Assembly (NCBI GenBank): GCA_009695065.1
Contig: SIBR01000009.1
Coordinates: 33,193 to 97,192 of the forward strand
DNA: 64,000 nt
Direction: 5' to 3'
Origin: Opitutus sp.
Lineage (GTDB): Bacteria; Verrucomicrobiota; Verrucomicrobiae; Opitutales; Opitutaceae
Positions 25,787 to 32,637 of the stretch are shown piece by piece; positions within the stretch are counted from its first letter, which is position 1; each line of letters starts with the position of its first letter. Position numbers and translations under genes: made by a program. Under the pieces are notes generated by a model. That model had not been told where the DNA came from. It saw only the letters and a program-made list of their open reading frames with translations, and searched no databases.

Positions 25787-26434
25787 ATGCTGCTTATTTC
25801 CACCCGCCTCCGACTCCCGATCGTCCTGCTCTTACTCGGTTGGGTTTGGCTTTTCTCCAGCCCACTCGCCGCCGCCGAGCCCCGCACCATTGTGTTTTTC
25901 GGCGACAGTCTCACCGCGGGCTATGGCCTCGCAAATCCCGTGGCCGACGCCTACCCGGCGCTCGTGCAAAAAAAGATCACGGCCGCCGGTCTCGACTATC
26001 GCGTCGTCAACGCCGGCCTCAGCGGTGAAACAACCTCGGGCGGCCTGCGGCGCATCGACTGGATCCTGCGCCAGCCCGTCGCCATTTTCGTCCTCGCGCT
26101 CGGCGCCAACGACGGCCTCCGCGGCATCGACCCCACCGTCTCGCGCAGCAACCTCCAGGCGATCCTCGACCGCGTCCGCGCGAAATACCCCGACGCCCGA
26201 CTCGTGCTCGCCGGCATGCAGATGCCGCCCCAGATGGGCGCGGACTATGCCCGGGCGTTTGGGGAGATGTATCCCGGCGTGGCGGCAAAGAATCGCGCCA
26301 CCCTGATCCCCTTCCTGCTCGACGGTGTCGGCGCCGTCGCCGCGCTCAACCAGCGCGATGGCATCCATCCCAACGAGGAGGGTCACGCCATCCTCGCGGA
26401 AAACGTGTGGTCCGTGCTGCGCCCGCTGCTCTGA
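25787..26434 (+). CDS. tesA: Acyl-CoA thioesterase I / lysophospholipase L1 (SGNH hydrolase)
   Basis: A 215-residue periplasmic SGNH hydrolase with signal peptide (LPIVLLLLGWVWLFSSPLAA). All four blocks are present: FFGDSLTAGYGL with the nucleophile serine, GLSGETTSGG with the oxyanion glycine, ALGANDGLRG with the asparagine, and DGIHPNEEGHA with the Asp-His pair. The ATG at 25787 gives a clean signal peptide; an in-frame ATG at 25727 would overlap the ybbA start codon on the other strand. TesA cleaves acyl thioesters and lysophospholipids. The divergent placement next to ybbA-ybbP is the same as in enterobacteria. Confidence 0.93.
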   Translation: MLLISTRLRLPIVLLLLGWVWLFSSPLAAAEPRTIVFFGDSLTAGYGLANPVADAYPALVQKKITAAGLDYRVVNAGLSGETTSGGLRRIDWILRQPVAIFVLALGANDGLRGIDPTVSRSNLQAILDRVRAKYPDARLVLAGMQMPPQMGADYARAFGEMYPGVAAKNRATLIPFLLDGVGAVAALNQRDGIHPNEEGHAILAENVWSVLRPLL

Positions 26435-26547
26435 GGCCGCAACTTCCCCGGAACCACGCACTCGTGCGTCGACGCCGGCCGGCCCAGGAATCCGCTTCAG
26501 AAAAGTTGCACGGCCGGCCCTTACCACGCATCGTCCGAGCCTAACCC

Positions 26548-27426
26548 ATGACCCGCCTCCACGGCATATTGACTGCCGTCCTCGTGCTTGTCGCGGCCAC
26601 CCCCGCCCGCGCCGTCAACCTCCGGATGGAGGCCTCGACCACGTGGGCGGAGAATATCGGCCGCTCCACCGCCGTCGCCGACATGCGCAACGCCCAGCGC
26701 TACGAAGCGCGCGCCTCGCTCAGCCTCTTCCGCGAGTGGGTGCCTGGATTTTCCCTCCGCGGCGAGTTTGCCGCCGGACTCGAGACCGTCCGCGGCTATG
26801 CCCTGCTGGGGCAGTTTACCGCCGGTCCCAACGTGCAATTTCGTCGGAAGTTCGGCCTCGGCGCCTTCGCCCCGAGCGTCGAGCTCAACAGCGGTTTCAC
26901 CTCCCGCTCCGCGCGCTACGACGGTAACGACGGCTGGACCGCCACCGCCGGCCGGCGCGTGGCCAAGCGCCTGACCTCGGCGTGGCGCTTCGCCGCCGTC
27001 GCCGACTGGCAGCAGGACTACGCCCGCGAGTCCATCTTCGATACCCGGCATCATCGTGTTTTCGGCACGGTCACGTGGGACATCGACGACCGCTGGCAGC
27101 TTTCCTAGGGCAACGGCCGGCTCTGGGGTGACTTCACCGCCAACGCCTCGGCCGCCGTGTGGCCCAAGGCGCTGGCGGGCGCCCTCGGCACCCACATCTC
27201 GGAATACTACCAGACCGTCTCTTGGCGGCCCACCGGGATTATGGGGCCCAACTGGGTGACTTACCGCGTGACGGGCCATGTCGACTTCTGGTGGCTCGAA
27301 CTCACGCCCGCGCTCGGGCGCAACACCTCGCTCCCCCTGCGCTACGAAAATCGCTTCTCTCCCAACAAGGTCGGCATCAAGTATCGTCAGGAACTGTGGA
27401 GCATCGATCTCCTGCCACGCTTCTAA
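26548..27426 (+). pseudogene. Outer-membrane beta-barrel-like protein interrupted by an in-frame TAG
   Basis: The frame opens with a signal peptide (LTAVLVLVAATPARA) and runs as alternating amphipathic strands for 186 codons to a TAG at 27106-27108. The same frame then continues without a stop for 105 codons to a TAA at 27426, keeping the same strand-like composition and ending ELWSIDLLPRF, a barrel-like C-terminus with a terminal Phe. Codon 187 would fit tyrosine (TAC to TAG) between DDRWQLS and GNGRLWGDF. One substitution therefore explains the break. The downstream cupredoxin-like gene begins six bases later, as in an operon. It is either a recent nonsense mutant, a stop read through in this strain, or a base-call error. 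Confidence 0.75.
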
Positions 27427-27431
27427 CCGTC

Positions 27432-28163
27432 ATGCGCTCTACCCCCGATCCCAAAGCGCCCATCGGACTTCAGGCTCCTTTGCTGGCAGGGAGCCCGCCT
27501 GACCGCCGCTCTTTTGCTTTCTCCGTTCTCGCCGCCGCACTTGTCACGTGGCTGCCCGTCGCCGCCCTCGGAGCCGGCGGCGGCGTGCGCGTCGAAATCA
27601 AGGATCCGAAGGGCACGCCCGTGGCCAACGCCGTCGCCTCGCTGGTGCCGCTCGACGCCACGCCCCAACTCACGCCTCCCCCCGAGCCCGCCGTCATCGT
27701 GCAGGCCGACGAGGAGTTCTCGCCCTACGTCACCGCCATCGTCGTGGGCACGCGCGTCAGCTTTCCCAACCGCGACAAGGTCCAGCATCACGTCTATTCC
27801 CTTTCGAAACCGAAGCGCTTCGAGCTCCCGCTCTATCACGGCGAAAGCAAGGAACCAGTGCTCTTCGATCAGCCCGGTGTCGTCACCCTCGGGTGCAACA
27901 TTCACGACTGGATGTCCGCGCACATCGTGGTCCTCGCCACGCCCTATTTCGCCCGGAGCGGGGCCGACGGCCTGGTTCCGCTCCAGAACCTACCGCCCGG
28001 CCGCTACCGGCTCGACGTCTGGCATCCCCGCATGGCGGCACCCGTCATGCGCGACGTCGTGATCACCGCGACCGATGCCGCCACGCAGGTGATCTCCGTC
28101 ACGCTGCGCCCCGACCGGCGCATTCGCCGCGCCCCCGAGGGCAGCGACGGTGGCTACAAGTGA
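27432..28163 (+). CDS. Cupredoxin-like exported protein (methylamine-utilisation type)
   Basis: A 243-residue exported protein with a membrane or signal segment (FSVLAAALVTWLPVAALGAG). The central domain reads as a cupredoxin-like copper fold: TRVSFPNRDKVQHHVYSLS and VTLGCNIHDWMSAHIVV contain a possible His, Cys and His ligand set. A C-terminal carboxypeptidase-regulatory-like strand set (LPPGRYRLDVWHPRM) follows. Such proteins are often auto-named methylamine utilisation protein, but there is no methylamine pathway here. It starts six bases after the broken barrel gene and its stop overlaps the start of the truncated sensor. The first 30 residues include a hairpin-like DNA stretch, so the true start may lie further in. 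It is the only intact gene of its small operon. Confidence 0.8.
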   Translation: MRSTPDPKAPIGLQAPLLAGSPPDRRSFAFSVLAAALVTWLPVAALGAGGGVRVEIKDPKGTPVANAVASLVPLDATPQLTPPPEPAVIVQADEEFSPYVTAIVVGTRVSFPNRDKVQHHVYSLSKPKRFELPLYHGESKEPVLFDQPGVVTLGCNIHDWMSAHIVVLATPYFARSGADGLVPLQNLPPGRYRLDVWHPRMAAPVMRDVVITATDAATQVISVTLRPDRRIRRAPEGSDGGYK

Positions 28164-28346
28164 TCCCCCGCCCCCAGAGCTTCGGCGCCAAGCTGCTCCT
28201 GCTGTTCGTGGTCGTGGTCGCCGCGGCGCAGTTTGCCACGTGGGCCTTAGTGTCGACCGCGCACCGCGTCCAGGTCGGCACGCTCATTGACGGGGAACTC
28301 CAGCGTGCCGGCGGAGCCTTCAACCGCGTGGTCGCCGAGCGCGGCG
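28160..28346 (+). pseudogene. Truncated membrane sensor gene (5' fragment only)
   Basis: A GTG at 28160 overlaps the cupredoxin stop (GTGA) and opens a frame reading SFGAKLLLLFVVVVAAAQF, a membrane helix, then RVQVGTLIDGELQRAGGAF. This resembles the start of the transmembrane sensor proteins (often with GGDEF/EAL or kinase output) that accompany such cupredoxin genes. After about 60 codons the resemblance ends, at a point where the opposite strand becomes recognisable as a sigma factor. No sensory output domain follows. I interpret it as a deletion remnant; the output type is unknown. Confidence 0.6.
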
Positions 28347-28697
28347 TCGAGCACCGGCCGGATGCGGTCCCACTCGGGGTGGGGGTCGGCATCGTGAAGC
28401 ACCTCCTGCATGGTTTGGGCTTTCTGCTCGCGCAACCGCCGGCGTTGCTCGGCGCGCACCACCTTGGCCGCGGCGAACCGCGTGCTCGTGTGGAACCAGC
28501 CGGCGAGCCCGCAGACGCCTTAGGCGGGAGATCGGTGAAACGAGCTGCGTGCTGTCCTCCGCCAAATGGGCATCGCCACCCACCGTCCGCAGCGCCACGG
28601 AATACACCAGGGTGCGGTGCCGCCGCACCAGTTCGGCAAACGCGTGATCGGCGGCATAGCGGCGGAGCAGTTCGGCATCGTCGGATATGTCGGTCAC
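28334..28697 (-). pseudogene. Frameshifted and truncated ECF-type sigma factor
   Basis: Reading from ATG 28697, the first frame gives DDAELLRRYAADHAFAELV then VYSVALRTVGGDAHLAED, a sigma70 region 2 start. The similarity then jumps to a second frame (FTDLPPKA) and a third (GWFHTSTRFAAAKVVRAEQ, then DPHPEWDRIRPVLDAALG). It stops at the sensor junction before region 4. At least two frameshifts plus a 3' truncation make it non-functional. The gene ends within the 13-base segment GCCGAGCGCGGCG shared with the sensor fragment. Confidence 0.72.
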
Positions 28698-28760
28698 GCC
28701 CTATGCACCCGCCGCCGGAAAAACCGCGCAGAAAAAACGCGGCGGCGGCGTCCGTTGCGT

Positions 28761-29010
28761 TCAGTCGCGGAAAACGGCCGCGCTCCGCACTTCCTTGACG
28801 GCATAGTCCACCCAGTAGGTGACGGAAAATGGGCCGAAAAAACGCGTGAACAACCGGCGTCCCTGTTCGCCGAGTTCATCGAAATCGGGCGGCTGGAAAG
28901 GCGCGTCGCGCAATTTGGGCGAAAGCGGCCTGGAGCAAGCGGCGCTCGCGGGAAGAAAACCGAAACACCGCCTCGGCGGCTGACCGCTCGATGGCGTAGC
29001 TGTAGCTCAC
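28761..29010 (-). pseudogene. Toxin of a type II TA pair, frameshifted
   Basis: A GTG at 29010 begins SYSYAIERSAAEAVFRFSS. After about 30 codons, near 28918, the coding frame shifts by one base and continues as PDFDELGEQGRRLFTRFFG, then VTYWVDYAVKEVRSAAVFRD, to a TGA at 28761. The 250-base length is one more than a multiple of three, as a single insertion predicts. The architecture fits a small RelE/PIN-sized toxin encoded right after its antitoxin. I do not recognise the exact family. Confidence 0.6.
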
Positions 29011-29211
29011 CGGCCTTGGCGGTCGAGCTGGGCCAGCGCCTCCGCAAATTCGGCTTTGGGGGAGCCAGTCCGGGCTTTCCTGGGCGACTTTGAGCTGCGC
29101 GCGCCGGGCCGGGTCCTTGGTGAGTGCGAGGGTGCGCACGTGACGCGATAACTCGCTGAGTTCCTCGAACGAAAGGGCGGCGGCTTGGACTTTGAGTTCG
29201 GCGACGCTCAT
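29007..29211 (-). pseudogene. Antitoxin partner, frameshifted at a C5 run
   Basis: ATG 29211 opens SVAELKVQAAALSFEELSEL, then RHVRTLALTKDPARRAQL, a helical antitoxin-like protein. After ESPDWLP a run of five Cs shifts the frame; removing one C restores KAEFAEALAQLDRQGR and a TGA that overlaps the toxin GTG. As sequenced, the shift instead fuses the antitoxin N-terminus to the toxin N-terminus in one frame of about 111 codons. Confidence 0.62.
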
Positions 29212-29640
29212 GGGCGAACGCGAGGCGGTGAGTCGAATTGGGCAAGTGCGATTGCCGAGAAGAGCCTTTCGGAGTTGATCACGGAGCGTGCCCACGCCGT
29301 TCGACAGATTCTTGATCAGCTCGAATGCGATCCGGTTTCGCTTTCGGTCCGTAAGAATGAGTTTAGCCTGCTTCAGCTCCCAAGCCAGCAGGAAACTGCA
29401 ACCGACAAACGAACTTCGCGCGGTGGTTGCAGCGCAAAATCAGGACGTATCGTGCCGGTCGATTGCAGTCCAGCGCAGAGCCGCTGGTCGTGATCGAACC
29501 GATGACCCGTCAACCTTTTTTTGCGTTTCCGCTCTTCCGCGTTTCCGCGATCCGGCCCGACGAAGCCTAGAGCCGTGCGTGAATTTACATTCCACGCACC
29601 CGCGTCAGCCGATCCACCAAGCCCGATTTCCGGTTCACGT
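29212..29640. other. Gene-poor stretch upstream of the broken TA pair
   Basis: This 429-base gap holds no recognisable gene. Short open frames on both strands have no family resemblance, and composition is less GC-biased than in neighbouring genes. Together with the adjacent pseudogenes it looks like degraded sequence. Confidence 0.4.
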
Positions 29641-30966
29641 TTACACCGCAGCCGGCCGATCCCCGTCCGCCGCCTTGAAAACGTGGTCGCGCGGGTCGAT
29701 GAAGATCCAGCACAGCGCCCCGATCAGGAACAGGCCACCCATCATGAAAATCGGGATGTTCCAGTTACCATACCATTTGAGTGTATAGGCGACCACCACG
29801 GGGCAGAGGAGGGCACCGAATCCACCGGCGGTGTTCATTGCCGCCGAGACCACGCCGGCGTGCTCGCGACCGATGTCGATGCAGGTGCCCCATGCCGCGC
29901 CCAGCATGAACATGCTCGCCGCCACCGCCGCCGCGATCAACACGGCCGCCACGATCGCGTTGGAACAAAAGGGCGTCAGCAACATCGCAACTCCCGCGAC
30001 GACATACGACACGCCGCCCACCGCACAGCGCCCGAGCCGCAGCCCAAACCGCGCCGTCACGCGGTCGGTGACGAACCCGCCGCTCAGGTCGCCGGTGATG
30101 CTCAGGATCAGCGGCAGGCCGGCGAAAAATACCAGCTTGGTGGCGTCGAAACCGTGCTTCTCATGGAGGTAGGTCGGCAGCCACGTGATGCAGAAATAGA
30201 AGCCGACGCTGTTCGGAATATACATCACGCAAAGCGCGGCCACGCTCCGACTGGACAGCAGCTTCTTCCAATACGCCCAGCCGACCACGTGAGGGGCGGC
30301 CTCGCCGCGGCCCTTCACGATCAATTCGACCTCCGCTGCATTCACCTCGGGATGCTCGGCGGGTTCGTTCCGAAACCAAAAATACCACACCGCCGCCCAC
30401 ACGAAGCCGACCGCGCCGAAGCACATGAAGATGCTCCGCCAGTGCATGACCGTCAGCATCGACGCCACGAGGATCGGCGTGAGTCCGCCCGCCAAGTGCG
30501 CGATGGCAAAGAAAAGCCCCTGCACCCGGCCGCGGGCCAGCAGCGGAATCCACCGCGAAAACGTGCGCGCCACGCTCGGCCACGCGCCGGCCTCCCCCAT
30601 GCCGAAAAGAAACCGCGTAATCAGCAGGATCGTGTAGTTGAGCGCCACGCCGGTTGCGATCGTGAAGGTCGACCACCAGACCACGATGCGCGCGAGCACC
30701 GACCGCGTGCCGACCCGGTCCGCCATCCACGCCGTGGGAATTTCAAAAAAAGCATACGACAGGGAAAAAATGCTGAAGACATAGCCCATCTGCACCTTCG
30801 AGATGGCCAGATCCTCCATGATGTGCGGCGAAAGCGTGGAGATGCACACCCGGTCCAAGTAGGTGATCATGCCCAGCACCGCGACGAGGGCGAAGACCTT
30901 GTAGCGGACCCGCGTGGGTTGCATCGGGGCACCCGCGGCAGCGGGAAAAGAAGGGGGATTGTTCAT
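29641..30966 (-). CDS. MFS transporter, ACS (anion:cation symporter) family
   Basis: A 441-residue permease with twelve predicted membrane helices. The N-terminal half carries YLDRVCISTLSPHIMEDL and the loop motif WMADRVGTRSVLA. The first helix after YKVFALVAVLGMITYLDR and the charged ADR loop are typical of the ExuT/GudP/sialate group that imports hexuronates, glucarate and related organic anions with protons. No regulator or uronate catabolic gene sits beside it, so the substrate is inferred from family and from nearby polysaccharide genes. ATG 30966 is chosen because upstream in-frame codons are Arg/Pro-rich and lie in the promoter region shared with the divergent phosphatase. Confidence 0.88.
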   Translation of the reverse strand: MNNPPSFPAAAGAPMQPTRVRYKVFALVAVLGMITYLDRVCISTLSPHIMEDLAISKVQMGYVFSIFSLSYAFFEIPTAWMADRVGTRSVLARIVVWWSTFTIATGVALNYTILLITRFLFGMGEAGAWPSVARTFSRWIPLLARGRVQGLFFAIAHLAGGLTPILVASMLTVMHWRSIFMCFGAVGFVWAAVWYFWFRNEPAEHPEVNAAEVELIVKGRGEAAPHVVGWAYWKKLLSSRSVAALCVMYIPNSVGFYFCITWLPTYLHEKHGFDATKLVFFAGLPLILSITGDLSGGFVTDRVTARFGLRLGRCAVGGVSYVVAGVAMLLTPFCSNAIVAAVLIAAAVAASMFMLGAAWGTCIDIGREHAGVVSAAMNTAGGFGALLCPVVVAYTLKWYGNWNIPIFMMGGLFLIGALCWIFIDPRDHVFKAADGDRPAAV

Positions 30967-31290
30967 AGGAAACCGGCTGGGCGGACGGCGGCTGACAAAC
31001 TTCCAACGGGAACACGGGCGGCATGGGGCAACGGGAACCAGAGGAAGCAAGCTTCACCCTCGGAGACACGCCGGTGCCGTCAAATCTGAAGTGCATGAGT
31101 GGCAGAGAGAGCACAAATTTTCCGCTCGCGCCCGCGCGACGCCGGTTCTCCGGCCCGAGCGTATGGCTTACCGTCTGGGCTATTCGCGCGACGACCCGCA
31201 CTTTCGTGCGACCAAAGTCCGATGGTTGACAGCCGCGAACGCGCGCCGGCAAATGAGCCCGCTTCGCTTCGCGTCCCCACCCCCGAATCC
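30967..31290. promoter_or_regulatory. Divergent promoter region between MFS and phosphatase genes
   Basis: About 324 bases between divergent starts. It must contain two promoters, but no consensus pair, operator or hairpin stands out by eye. In-frame upstream codons exist on both sides and lack coding character. Confidence 0.35.
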
Positions 31291-32637
31291 ATGTATCGAA
31301 CCCTTCGCTTGCTCGCGGTCTGGGCGCTAGCCGCCGTCGTCGCTTCCGCCGAACCCTTCGACCCGAGCGGGCTGCTGCTCACGTGGCAGCGGGATCCCAC
31401 CACGACGATGACCATCGACTGGCATTCCGTCGACGGCCTCGACGTGAAACTCGTCGAGGCGCTTTCCCCCGCCCACAATCTGCCCACCAAGGTTCCCGTC
31501 TATACCCGGAAGCGCCCGGCCGTGCTGGAGTTTCGCGCCGCCGGACAGACGGCCTGGCAGAAGGCGGAGGGCCGGAGTTTCCCCTTTCCGTTCAAGGAGG
31601 ACCGCCAGGGCTCGCTGCATCGCGATGGCTACAGTCATTCCTTTCCCGCCTCGGAACGCACGGTGCACCGGGTGGAACTCACCAAACTGGCTTCGGACGC
31701 GCTCTACGAATTTCGCTTCGACGAGGGCGGAAGGATTTATCGTTTCCGCACCATGCCGAAGACGCTCACGCGCGAGGTGCGCATCGCCTCCGGCGGCGAT
31801 GTCGGTTTCGGCACCTGGACCGAGCGCATGAACCGGATCGCGGTCTCCCGCGATCCCGACTTCGCGCTCTGGGGCGGCGATCTCGCCTATTGCGACGGCG
31901 CGCAGGCCCGGCTCGGGCGTTGGTACGATTTCTTCGACTCGGTGAAGAAATCCATGATCACGCCGGAGGGGCGGGTCATCCCGGTGCTCGCCGCCGTCGG
32001 CAACCACGAGGTGCAGGGCGGCTACTACCAGAAGAGCACCGATCCCCGGGAATCGGAGGATGCGCGCCGACTGCGGGTCTCGCCCTACTACATGACGTTC
32101 TTCGCCATGCCCGGCCAGCCCGGCTACAACGTCCTCGATTTCGGCGACTACCTCAGCGTGATCCTCCTCGACAGCGGCCATCTCAACCCCGTCGGCGGAG
32201 CGCAGGCCGCCTGGCTGAACGAGACGCTGGCCACCCGCACGCGCGTGCCCCACGTGTTTCCGTCCTATCACGTTCCCGGCTTCAGCACGTTCCGGCCGCT
32301 CACCGACCGCGGCGCCACCGCCATCCGGGGAGCCTGGGTGCCGCTCTTCGAGAAATATCGTCTGTCGGTTGTGTTCGAGAACCACGAGCACAACTACAAG
32401 CGCACGGTCCCGATCAGGAACATGCAGCGGGACGCGGCCGGCGTGACCTACCTGGGCGACGGCGCTTGGGGCGCGTTCAACATCGGCGTCAAGGACCGCG
32501 AGGAAAAATGGTACCTTGAGAAAGCCGACTCCCTCAACCACTTCATCCTCGTCACCCTCAAGGGAGCCGAGGAGGAATTCGAGGCCATCAATCTCCTCGG
32601 AGAAACCTTCGATCGCCACCACGCCCGCCGCCCATGA
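31291..32637 (+). CDS. Exported purple acid phosphatase-like metallophosphoesterase
   Basis: A 448-residue protein with signal peptide (YRTLRLLAVWALAAVVASAE), a fibronectin-like N-terminal domain and a calcineurin-like domain. All five metal motifs are visible: GGDVGFG, GGDLAYCDG with the bridging Asp and the tyrosine, AVGNHEVQ, SYHVPGF and ENHEHNYKR. Purple acid phosphatases use a dinuclear metal centre to hydrolyse phosphomonoesters outside the cell. The ATG at 31291 begins the signal peptide. The stop overlaps the next start (ATGA at 32634), so it is translationally coupled to the propeller-CehA gene. Confidence 0.88.
   Translation: MYRTLRLLAVWALAAVVASAEPFDPSGLLLTWQRDPTTTMTIDWHSVDGLDVKLVEALSPAHNLPTKVPVYTRKRPAVLEFRAAGQTAWQKAEGRSFPFPFKEDRQGSLHRDGYSHSFPASERTVHRVELTKLASDALYEFRFDEGGRIYRFRTMPKTLTREVRIASGGDVGFGTWTERMNRIAVSRDPDFALWGGDLAYCDGAQARLGRWYDFFDSVKKSMITPEGRVIPVLAAVGNHEVQGGYYQKSTDPRESEDARRLRVSPYYMTFFAMPGQPGYNVLDFGDYLSVILLDSGHLNPVGGAQAAWLNETLATRTRVPHVFPSYHVPGFSTFRPLTDRGATAIRGAWVPLFEKYRLSVVFENHEHNYKRTVPIRNMQRDAAGVTYLGDGAWGAFNIGVKDREEKWYLEKADSLNHFILVTLKGAEEEFEAINLLGETFDRHHARRP

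Noticed and set aside
27157..27426. A separate small gene starting at GTG 27157
   Set aside because: It is in the same frame as the barrel gene before the TAG, and coding character is continuous across the stop, so one interrupted gene is simpler.
28694..29245. A 183-codon minus-strand gene over the broken TA pair
   Set aside because: It reads the wrong frame for most of its length; family-like segments lie in two other frames joined by one-base shifts.
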